Shown here: positions 1-5,250 of the stretch, piece by piece
How positions within the stretch are numbered: the stretch's first letter is position 1
How the letters are laid out: every line of letters begins with the position of its first letter
Assembly (NCBI GenBank): GCA_900317015.1
Contig: ONFH01000235.1
Location: forward strand, 1-7,416
Origin: an uncultured Erysipelotrichaceae bacterium
GTDB lineage: Bacteria; Bacillota_I; Bacilli_A; Erysipelotrichales; Coprobacillaceae
Reading direction: 5' to 3'
Length of the DNA stretch: 7,416 nucleotides
Made by a program: the position numbers and the translations under genes
The notes under the pieces: model-generated
Database searches by the model: none
What the model was told of the DNA's origin: nothing
What the model saw: only the letters and a program-made list of their open reading frames with translations

Positions 1-2
1 AT

Positions 3-78
3 GACTCGCTAGCTCAGTTGGTAGAGCATCTGACTTTTAATCAGAGGGTCAGGGGTTCGAATCCCCTGCGAGTCACCA
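3..78 (+). tRNA. tRNA-Lys (anticodon TTT)
   Basis: This is a complete 76-base cloverleaf with an encoded CCA end. The acceptor stem GACTCGC (3-9) pairs with GCGAGTC (68-74), followed by discriminator A75 and CCA 76-78. The anticodon stem TCTGA (29-33) pairs with TCAGA (41-45) around loop CTTTTAA, placing anticodon TTT at 36-38, which reads lysine AAA/AAG codons. The T-loop GTTCGAATC is canonical. It is probably part of a longer tRNA cluster that begins before the window, because no promoter is visible ahead of it and another tRNA follows 17 bases later. Confidence 0.97.
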
Positions 79-95
79 TCTTTTTTTTATATGAT

Positions 96-178
96 GCGGG
101 TATGGTGAAATTGGCAGACACGCTAGACTTAGGATCTAGTGCTTCGGCGTGCAGGTTCAAGTCCTGTTACCCGCACCA
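96..178 (+). tRNA. tRNA-Leu (anticodon TAG)
   Basis: This is a class II tRNA of 83 bases with encoded CCA. The acceptor stem GCGGGTA (96-102) pairs with TACCCGC (168-174), with discriminator A175. The anticodon stem CTAGA (123-127) pairs with TCTAG (135-139); the loop CTTAGGA puts anticodon TAG at 130-132, reading CUN leucine codons. The long variable arm TGCTTCGGCG, typical of Leu tRNAs, follows. It is the last gene of the cluster, being directly followed by two terminators. Confidence 0.97.
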
Positions 179-187
179 CTTGTTAAT

Positions 188-211
188 AACGATCTGAAAA
201 GATCGTTTTTT
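188..211 (+). terminator. Intrinsic terminator of the tRNA cluster (first)
   Basis: AACGATCT (188-195) pairs perfectly with AGATCGTT (200-207) around a GAAA tetraloop, followed by a short run of T to 211. It begins ten bases after the tRNA-Leu CCA end and is the natural end point of the tRNA transcript. Confidence 0.85.
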
Positions 212-225
212 ATTTTATTCATTTT

Positions 226-252
226 CATCAGTCCTTTGGACTGATGTTTTTT
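226..252 (+). terminator. Second, back-up intrinsic terminator
   Basis: CATCAGTCC (226-234) pairs perfectly with GGACTGATG (238-246) around a TTT loop and is followed by six T (247-252). The nine-pair stem is longer and more GC-rich than the first terminator only 15 bases upstream. Two in series insulate the next gene from tRNA transcription. The upstream flank lacks an A-tract, so it should work on the plus strand only. Confidence 0.88.
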
Positions 253-282
253 ATATCATGACATCTCTTCTATTTGCCTGGT

Positions 283-290
283 GCTATAAT
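283..290 (+). promoter_or_regulatory. Extended -10 promoter for the membrane protein gene
   Basis: A perfect -10 hexamer TATAAT lies at 285-290, with TG at 282-283 one base before it (extended -10, TGnTATAAT). No good -35 hexamer lies at the expected 16-18 base distance: the sequence around 261-267 is ACATCTC-like, and ATGACA at 258-263 is 21 bases away. Extended -10 promoters can work without a -35. Transcription would start near 297 and give a leader of only about a dozen bases before the ATG at 309. Confidence 0.6.
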
Positions 291-308
291 AGTTTATGGG
301 TGATAGAA

Positions 309-1061
309 ATGAAGGAAGAGATTTTATTAACCGATGGAGAGACTCTCTCCTATGATGAACAGGGAATTACATTTCATCAAGTTTCTTATAAATATAAACA
401 GATCCAGGATATCCATGTTCTCGAAGATCGTGATGATACGACAGTCAGCTTTATTGTCAAAGTCAATGATCAGGAACATAAACTGACTTGTGCATCTCAT
501 GATTATATCAAGGTCTTACAGTTACTTGATGACTATTCCTCTCGTGATCAAAAGCGTGCACCCGTTATGGAAACATCAGCGGATCATGCGCATGAAGTAA
601 AACAAGACACAAGAAAACACGTCAATCAAAAACCAATGATGGAAAGTGAAGAGGTCATCAGTCCGCAAGTAAATTCGATGGCTCATGCACATAAGAAAAG
701 TCATCATCAAAAAGAAGGTTTGAATAAATGTCTTTTCGTGGGCTTTGTGATTGCGATCATTGTGCTCATTGCCCATTTATCTAATCTTTCAAGTGCCTTT
801 ATGAATTCAACCAACTCATGGGCTCGCTTAGGTGCGGTGATTGCGGAACGTGCGATTGAATCTTATCTCTTATGTATTGGCATTGGGGCTGTGCTTGATC
901 TACTGGCCATGTTATCAAAAAAATCAGTTCTGGCCATTTTCGCCGGTGTTCTTTATATTGTTGCGTTCTTATTTGCGCCAAGAATTTTATTTATAGATGC
1001 CATCATTGAACTGTGCTTGCCGCTGATCCTTTCTTTTGTGGGAGCAAAGCAGTTAAGTTAG
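309..1061 (+). CDS. Hypothetical membrane protein: soluble N-terminal domain, His-rich linker, about four membrane segments
   Basis: I do not recognise this family. From ATG 309 it is 250 residues. Residues 1 to about 75 form a soluble, beta-rich looking domain (runs such as GITFHQVSYKYKQIQDIHVL and TVSFIVKVNDQEHKLTC) that could be a small PH-like or cytoplasmic sensor fold; that is only an impression. Residues about 80-137 are a charged, low-complexity linker with many His, Lys and Gln. Hydrophobic segments follow at about 141-158, 185-202, 206-223 and 226-246. There is no signal peptide, so the N-terminus is probably cytoplasmic. I chose ATG 309 over the in-frame ATG at 258 because the intervening codons overlap a TATAAT box at 285-290, so the upstream ATG would lie outside the mRNA. 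The Shine-Dalgarno site is weak (GGGTGATAG, 298-306). A GTG at 300 is a less likely in-frame alternative. The gene appears monocistronic and its context gives no function. Confidence 0.75.
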   Translation: MKEEILLTDGETLSYDEQGITFHQVSYKYKQIQDIHVLEDRDDTTVSFIVKVNDQEHKLTCASHDYIKVLQLLDDYSSRDQKRAPVMETSADHAHEVKQDTRKHVNQKPMMESEEVISPQVNSMAHAHKKSHHQKEGLNKCLFVGFVIAIIVLIAHLSNLSSAFMNSTNSWARLGAVIAERAIESYLLCIGIGAVLDLLAMLSKKSVLAIFAGVLYIVAFLFAPRILFIDAIIELCLPLILSFVGAKQLS

Positions 1062-1120
1062 ATTTAAAGATGTCGTCAAGACTATTCTTGATATTATGTA
1101 TAGTTTTGTGAGGATTGCTA

Positions 1121-1149
1121 TTGACGAGAAGAAGCTTATCGATTATGAT
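1121..1149 (+). promoter_or_regulatory. Sigma-A promoter of the glycine riboswitch/symporter unit
   Basis: The -35 hexamer TTGACG (1121-1126) and -10 hexamer TATGAT (1144-1149) each differ from consensus by one base and are separated by exactly 17 bases. Initiation near 1156 would place the riboswitch P0 strand (1162) only a few bases from the 5' end of the RNA, which fits the position well. Confidence 0.8.
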
Positions 1150-1161
1150 TGAACACGCATA

Positions 1162-1322
1162 GTGAATAGAAGTTTACAGAAAAAGGAAATGATTCCTACC
1201 GAAGGAGCAAAACTCTCAGGTCCACAAGACTGTAAATGGATCACCACTCTGGAGAATCTCTTAAATGAGTGCCGAAGGGGCAACGCGTTGAACGCTGAAT
1301 CTCTCAGGCCAAAGGACAGAGT
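1162..1322 (+). promoter_or_regulatory. Tandem glycine riboswitch (two aptamers)
   Basis: Both aptamers show the glycine-riboswitch core. Aptamer 1 has P1 TTTACAG (1173-1179) with CTGTAAA (1230-1236), ACCGAAGGAGCAA (1198-1210) and CTCTCAGG (1213-1220). Aptamer 2 has P1 ACTCTG (1246-1251) with CAGAGT (1317-1322), GCCGAAGGGGCAA (1271-1283) and CTCTCAGG (1301-1308) followed by GGACAGAG. The leader GTGA (1162-1165) can pair with TCAC (1241-1244) in the inter-aptamer linker, matching the leader-linker P0/kink-turn known for this class. It precedes a sodium:alanine/glycine symporter gene, a common setting for the family. Transporter-linked members are generally regarded as glycine OFF switches, and the layout agrees: the candidate terminator starts after P1 and does not overlap it, so a glycine-bound aptamer and a formed terminator can coexist. 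The direction of switching is inference. Confidence 0.93.
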
Positions 1323-1328
1323 ACTATA

Positions 1329-1353
1329 AACATTCAATCGTTTGATGTTTTTT
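1329..1353 (+). terminator. Candidate riboswitch-controlled terminator
   Basis: AACAT (1329-1333), a bulged T1334 and CAA (1335-1337) pair with TTG (1342-1344) and ATGTT (1345-1349) around loop TCGT, followed by T through 1353. This is an eight-pair, AU-rich stem with a U-tail lying six bases after the 3' strand of aptamer 2 P1. It is the obvious expression platform, though weaker than the other terminators in the window, which suits a conditional terminator. I see only a short pairing (TTGAA 1288-1292 with TTCAA 1333-1337) as an upstream anti-terminator. Confidence 0.65.
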
Positions 1354-1387
1354 ACATTCTCCAGATCAAAATGAAAGGGGAACCATT

Positions 1388-2821
1388 ATGTGGAAAGCAT
1401 TAAACGATTTTTTAGTAACCGTCGATAATTGTGTGTGGGGCGTCCCACTGATCGTCTTGATTTTATGCGGTGGTATTTTATTATCACTGAGAATGGGCTT
1501 CGTCCAGTTTCGAAAGTTACCATTAGCCTTCAAGTATATGTTTGAAAAGGAAGATGATGGCGAAGGTGAAGTGTCATCCTTCCAGGCTTTATGTACGGCT
1601 TTAAGTGCGACGATCGGGACCGGTAATATCGTTGGGGTAGCGACAGCCGTCATGGCTGGTGGTCCTGGTGCCATCTTCTGGCTGATCGTAGCGGCCTGCT
1701 TTGGGATGGCAACAAAATATGCCGAAGGTTTATTAGCTGTCAAATATCGTACCGTTGATGAAGAAGGACATGCTTTAGGTGGTCCGTTCTATTACATTGA
1801 AAAAGGAATGGGCAAGAAGTTCAAACCTTTAGCAAAGCTCTTTGCGTTCTTTGGTGTCTGTGTTGGTCTATTTGGCATTGGCACATTCTCCCAGGTGAAT
1901 GGGATCTCTAGTGCGGTCGTGAACTTCTTTGATCCAAAGACACAGTTCGCCGTGACGATTCCTGGTATTGGCACTTATTCCATTGCGGTCATCATCGCTT
2001 CGATCGTTTTAACACTTTGTGTGGCGTTAGTCTTACTTGGTGGCTTACAGAGAATTGCTAAAGTGTCTGAATTCGTGGTTCCTTTTATGGCTGTCATCTA
2101 TGTGGCATGTGTCGTTGTTTTGATCTTATGTAATATTACGAAAGTCCCTTATGCTTTTTCAGTTATTATTAATGGGGCCTTCAATCCAAGAGCTGTGACC
2201 GGCGGTGCCGTTGGTTCGATCTTCATCGTGATGCAGAAAGGGATCGCCAGAGGGATCTTCTCTAATGAATCTGGTTTAGGAAGTGCACCGATTGCTGCTG
2301 CGGCAGCAAAGACGAAAGAACCTGTTCGTCAGGGACTTGTCTCTATGACTGGTACCTTCATTGATACGATCATCATTTGTACGATGACAGGTCTGTCAAT
2401 CGTTTTAACTGGTGCATGGCAGGTGAAAGGTCTTGAAGGGGTACAGGTTACCAATTATGCCTTTACTCACGGTCTTCCTATTCCGGCTCGTTTAGCAAGC
2501 TTCTTATTGATGCTCTGCTTAGTGTTCTTTGCTTTTACGACGATCTTAGGCTGGGATTATTACTCTGAAAGATGTCTGGAATATTTAGTAGGGAAGAAGG
2601 AACCGATCTTAAAAGCATTTCGTTATTTATACATCTTATGTGTGTTCGCTGGTCCTTATATGAGCGTGAGTGCGGTCTGGACGATTGCGGATATCTTTAA
2701 TGGTTTGATGGCCATTCCAAATATGATCGCCATCTATGCTTTAAATGGTGAGATCGTTGGCGAAACGAAAGATTACTTTAGAAAACGTGTCCTTGGTAAG
2801 CTGGCGCCGGCCAATGACTAA
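1388..2821 (+). CDS. Sodium:alanine/glycine symporter (AGCS family), probably glycine importer
   Basis: This 477-residue polytopic membrane protein has the usual length of the AGCS (SAF, alanine or glycine:cation symporter) family. Family landmarks are SATIGTGNIVGVATAV at about residues 73-88, with the GTGN turn at 77-80; the GGPFYYIEKGMG stretch near 131-142; and NESGLGSAPIAAAAAKT at 293-309, close to the family's NE(A/S)GLGSAPIAHAAAKT. About ten hydrophobic segments are visible. It should couple inward sodium movement to uptake of glycine or alanine across the cytoplasmic membrane. The family alone does not fix the substrate; the glycine riboswitch in its leader argues for glycine. ATG 1388 follows a good Shine-Dalgarno site AAAGGGG (1374-1380). 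The gene is a single-gene transcription unit with promoter at 1121-1149 and terminator at 2831-2863. No truncation or frameshift is seen. Confidence 0.95.
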   Translation: MWKALNDFLVTVDNCVWGVPLIVLILCGGILLSLRMGFVQFRKLPLAFKYMFEKEDDGEGEVSSFQALCTALSATIGTGNIVGVATAVMAGGPGAIFWLIVAACFGMATKYAEGLLAVKYRTVDEEGHALGGPFYYIEKGMGKKFKPLAKLFAFFGVCVGLFGIGTFSQVNGISSAVVNFFDPKTQFAVTIPGIGTYSIAVIIASIVLTLCVALVLLGGLQRIAKVSEFVVPFMAVIYVACVVVLILCNITKVPYAFSVIINGAFNPRAVTGGAVGSIFIVMQKGIARGIFSNESGLGSAPIAAAAAKTKEPVRQGLVSMTGTFIDTIIICTMTGLSIVLTGAWQVKGLEGVQVTNYAFTHGLPIPARLASFLLMLCLVFFAFTTILGWDYYSERCLEYLVGKKEPILKAFRYLYILCVFAGPYMSVSAVWTIADIFNGLMAIPNMIAIYALNGEIVGETKDYFRKRVLGKLAPAND

Positions 2822-2830
2822 TGATCATTT

Positions 2831-2863
2831 GAGAACTTCTTGTTTAAGGAGTTCTCTTTTTTT
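2831..2863 (+). terminator. Strong intrinsic terminator of the symporter gene
   Basis: GAGAACTTCTT (2831-2841) pairs with AAGGAGTTCTC (2846-2856) around loop GTTT, giving eleven pairs with one G-U, followed by seven T (2857-2863) and a further T-rich run. It begins ten bases after the symporter stop codon and separates this unit from the liv operon. Confidence 0.92.
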
Positions 2864-2935
2864 ATTTTTTTAGGAAAAAGGAAGGGAATATAAAAAAGAT
2901 TACTGAAAAGTTGAAAAAAGGAGATCATATTTTTG

Positions 2936-3071
2936 ACGACGCAAAAAATGATGAAATCATCGCCGCTTTTATGATTTTCCATGATTTCATGAGCCATTTT
3001 TGAAATTGTTTTGTATGATGAAATCATTTACAAATTTATGAAATTAGATAAATTACGACGCAATATTTCAT
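2936..3071 (+). repeat. Cluster of TGAAAT-type direct and inverted repeats upstream of the livK promoter
   Basis: This covers most of the 333-base gap between the symporter and livK. ATGATGAAATCAT occurs twice exactly (2948-2960 and 3015-3027), and its core occurs inverted as ATGATTTCAT at 2981-2990. The hexamer TGAAAT, or its complement, appears six times (2952, 3001, 3019 and 3039 direct; 2984 and 3065 inverted). A nine-base direct repeat ACGACGCAA (2936-2944 and 3055-3063) brackets the cluster. The middle inverted copy could pair with either the left or the right copy; the left pairing can be extended by AAAAATG (2944-2950) with CATTTTT (2995-3001). The cluster ends 17 bases before the -35 box, so an operator array for a transcription factor is the simplest reading. 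No known regulator motif is matched convincingly, and no coding region is supported here. Confidence 0.6.
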
Positions 3072-3087
3072 TTATGTCTAATTATTA

Positions 3088-3115
3088 TTGACAAATATCG
3101 GAACGAAGGTATAAT
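3088..3115 (+). promoter_or_regulatory. Consensus sigma-A promoter of the liv operon
   Basis: A perfect -35 TTGACA (3088-3093) and a perfect -10 TATAAT (3110-3115) are separated by 16 bases, with an AT-rich stretch upstream. Initiation near 3122 gives a short leader of about 33 bases that holds only the livK ribosome-binding site, so regulation of this promoter must act mainly on initiation rather than through a leader RNA. Confidence 0.9.
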
Positions 3116-3154
3116 GATAACTATCAATCAGGGAAACTGAAAGGGGAAATATTT

Positions 3155-4309
3155 ATGAAATTTAAGAAATTCATCGCCGTCGCAGCCTGTGCAGCAATGC
3201 TTGTTGGCTGTAGTTCCGGCAACGGCAGTTCAAGTTCAACTGCAAACGGTACAGTAAAGGCTCCAAAATTTGGCTTCATCGGCCCACTAACAGGTGATGC
3301 CTCACAGTATGGTACAGCTGTTAAGAATGCACTGCAGTTAGGTATCAAGGAATACAACAAGGAACATGGTACAAAGATTACTGCTAAGTACTATGATGAT
3401 AAAGCTGATGCAACTGAAGCAGTCAATGCTTATAACAAACTTGTCGATGAAGATAAGGTCACTGCTATTCTTTCACCAGTTACAACAGCTTCATGCTTAG
3501 CTGTTGCGAGTGCCTCAAAGAAAGCTGGTACACCAATCTTAACTCCATCTGGTTCAGGTGATAAGATCACCAATGATGGTAAGAAAGCTTACTCTAATGT
3601 CTTCAGAATTTGTACAAATGACTCATATGCAGGTACATATTTAGCTGAGTTATGTAAGTCTAAATTCAAATATAAGAAAGTTGCGATCCTTTATAACAAG
3701 GAATTAGACTATTCTACAGGTTTACAGGCTGCCTTCGTTAAGGAAGCTAAGAACCAGAATGTTAAAGTTGTTTACAATGGTGCTTACAATGCCAATACAA
3801 AAGACTTCTCTACATTCATTTCTAAGATCAAAGCTTCTGGCTGTGATTCTGTATACTTACCAGACTACTATGAAACTGTTGTAACAATTACTAAACAGTT
3901 AAGAGATGCTGGTATTAATCAGCCATTATTTGGTGCCGACGGCTGGGATGGTATCCTTGGCGTTAAGGGTGTCAATGCGAAGAACTTCGAAAATACTTAT
4001 TATGTAGCTGGTTTCGATAAAGATGCAAAATCTGGTTCTGCTAAGGAATTCATCGATGCTTACGAAAAAGAATATGGTTCAACACCTAATATGTTTGCCG
4101 CTATGGCTTATGACTCATTAAATGTTATGATGCAGGCTATCAATTCTGCCAAGTCAACAGATAACAAGAAGATCTGTGATGCCTTAGCTAAGATCAAAGT
4201 TAAGGATGCGACTTGTGGTGCCTTCACTTATGATAAGCTTCATAACCCAGTTAAAGACATGGTTATCGTAACTGTTAAAGGTGGCAAATACGTAACTGTT
4301 GCTAAATAA
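3155..4309 (+). CDS. livK: Branched-chain amino acid ABC transporter substrate-binding lipoprotein LivK
   Basis: The 384-residue protein starts with a lipoprotein signal peptide: basic MKFKK, a short hydrophobic stretch and lipobox LVGC with Cys19 as the lipidation site. A low-complexity Ser/Gly linker (about 20-34) tethers the domain to the membrane. The body is a type I periplasmic-binding fold of the Leu/Ile/Val-binding family: GFIGPLTGDASQYG near 40-53, then a YDDKADATEAVNAYNKLV stretch, AILSPVTTASCLAVA, and TPILTPSGSGDKIT typical of the ligand-binding lobe. It captures branched-chain amino acids or similar ligands outside the membrane and delivers them to LivHM. The exact ligand cannot be read from sequence; related Peripla_BP_6 proteins also bind other amino acids, amides or small acids. 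Shine-Dalgarno AAGGGG (3141-3146) supports the start. It is the first gene of the operon, and a hairpin after its stop separates it from livH. Confidence 0.95.
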   Translation: MKFKKFIAVAACAAMLVGCSSGNGSSSSTANGTVKAPKFGFIGPLTGDASQYGTAVKNALQLGIKEYNKEHGTKITAKYYDDKADATEAVNAYNKLVDEDKVTAILSPVTTASCLAVASASKKAGTPILTPSGSGDKITNDGKKAYSNVFRICTNDSYAGTYLAELCKSKFKYKKVAILYNKELDYSTGLQAAFVKEAKNQNVKVVYNGAYNANTKDFSTFISKIKASGCDSVYLPDYYETVVTITKQLRDAGINQPLFGADGWDGILGVKGVNAKNFENTYYVAGFDKDAKSGSAKEFIDAYEKEYGSTPNMFAAMAYDSLNVMMQAINSAKSTDNKKICDALAKIKVKDATCGAFTYDKLHNPVKDMVIVTVKGGKYVTVAK

Positions 4310-4322
4310 GTGTGAAAAAAGG

Positions 4323-4350
4323 AAGGAGAGAATTTCTTCTCTCCTTTTTT
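4323..4350 (+). terminator. Intra-operon terminator/stabilising hairpin between livK and livH
   Basis: AAGGAGAGAA (4323-4332) pairs perfectly with TTCTCTCCTT (4337-4346) around loop TTTC and runs into T through 4350. A run of A precedes the stem (4315-4320), so it has terminator form on both strands. It lies inside the operon, 13 bases after the livK stop and before the livH Shine-Dalgarno site, with no new promoter visible after it. It is best read as a partial terminator and 3' RNA stabiliser that lets livK be made in excess over the permease genes. Confidence 0.85.
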
Positions 4351-4371
4351 AATTAAAGGGGGAAAATTTAT

Positions 4372-5247
4372 ATGGACTTTATCAATCAGGTCATCAACGG
4401 ATTGTCCACAGGATCCATGTATGCCTTAGTTGCGATCGGGTACACAATGGTCTATGGGATCGGTAAGATGATCAACTTTGCCCATGGTGAAATCATCATG
4501 GTCTCCGCTTATGTTGCATTGATTTGTATGTCGACATATCATTTGCCAGTTGTTGTTTCAGTTTTAATTTCAATTGCCGTAACGGCACTTCTTGGAGTCG
4601 TTACAGAAAAGGTTGCTTATAAACCATTACGTGGGAAGGGGTCACTGGAAGTTTTGATCACCGCCATTGGTGTGTCTTACTTATTACAGAATATTTTCTT
4701 ATTAGCCTTTACATCAAGTGGCCGTACATTCCCACAGATCATGCCAAGTGGTTCTATTAAAGCCGGCGGTCTATCTATTTCTTATATTACGATCATTACC
4801 CTGGTGATCAGTTTTATCTGTACTGGTATCCTCTTATTCTTTATTAATAAGACGAAATTAGGGAAAGCAATGTTAGCTGTATCAGAAGATCAGGGCGCTG
4901 CTTCTTTAATGGGTATTAATGTCAATAATACAATTTCTTTAGCGTTCGCCATCGGTTCTGGTCTTGGTGCCGTTGCCGGGACGATCTATGGCTGTAAGTT
5001 CTCACTGATCAACCCATATATTGGACAGATGCTTGGTATCAAAGCCTTCATCGCCGCCGTTCTTGGTGGAATCGGGTCTATTCCTGGTGCCATGGTCGGT
5101 GGTTTAATGATCGGTGTTGCGGAATCATTAACCATTGCCTATATTTCTTCAGACTTCTCTGATGCTGTTGTATTCGGTATCTTGATCTTGATCTTAATTA
5201 TCAAACCAGCTGGTCTGTTTGGTAAGAATGTAAGAGAGAAGGTGTAA
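4372..5247 (+). CDS. livH: Branched-chain amino acid ABC transporter permease LivH
   Basis: This 291-residue, highly hydrophobic inner-membrane permease has the LivH family length. The N-terminal QVINGLSTGSMYALVAIGYT and the motif INFAHGE (34-40) are LivH hallmarks. The cytoplasmic ABC-coupling loop corresponds to about 221-240 (LGIKAFIAAVLGGIGSIPGA), which should dock onto the LivG/LivF ATPases. About eight hydrophobic segments are visible. Together with LivM it forms the membrane channel for ligand delivered by LivK. The start at 4372 follows a strong Shine-Dalgarno AAAGGGGG (4355-4362). The gene follows the livK hairpin and is separated from livM by only three bases, so livH to livF are presumably translated from one message. 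Confidence 0.95.
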   Translation: MDFINQVINGLSTGSMYALVAIGYTMVYGIGKMINFAHGEIIMVSAYVALICMSTYHLPVVVSVLISIAVTALLGVVTEKVAYKPLRGKGSLEVLITAIGVSYLLQNIFLLAFTSSGRTFPQIMPSGSIKAGGLSISYITIITLVISFICTGILLFFINKTKLGKAMLAVSEDQGAASLMGINVNNTISLAFAIGSGLGAVAGTIYGCKFSLINPYIGQMLGIKAFIAAVLGGIGSIPGAMVGGLMIGVAESLTIAYISSDFSDAVVFGILILILIIKPAGLFGKNVREKV

Positions 5248-5250
5248 GCA

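Noticed and set aside
1076..1091. Hairpin TCAAGA/TCTTGA just after the membrane protein gene
   Set aside because: Only six pairs and followed by mixed sequence rather than a T-tract, so it is not supported as a terminator; the gene has no clear terminator before the next promoter.
1371..1403. Ten-codon upstream frame starting ATG AAA GGG before the symporter start
   Set aside because: It has no Shine-Dalgarno site of its own and contains the symporter ribosome-binding site within it; it looks incidental.
1366..1743. 125-codon minus-strand frame opposite the start of the symporter gene, and similar antisense frames across the window
   Set aside because: They lie opposite clearly conserved coding genes or riboswitch RNA and lack ribosome-binding sites or recognisable protein features.
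2933..2974. Possible 13-codon leader peptide (TTG start, ending Leu-Leu-stop) after an AAAAAAGGAG site
   Set aside because: It uses a rare TTG start, has no convincing promoter upstream, only two leucine codons, and no terminator/anti-terminator follows; the liv promoter lies further downstream.
2818..3027. 69-codon open frame on the minus strand over the symporter terminator and the repeat cluster
   Set aside because: No ribosome-binding site before its ATG, it runs through the terminator and the inverted repeats, and the translation is low-complexity and Phe/Lys/Ile-rich as expected from AT-rich non-coding DNA.
3032..3046. CodY-box-like sequence AAATTTATGAAATT upstream of the liv promoter
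   Set aside because: The overall AT pattern resembles the CodY motif, but several core positions mismatch and such sequences are frequent in AT-rich intergenic DNA.
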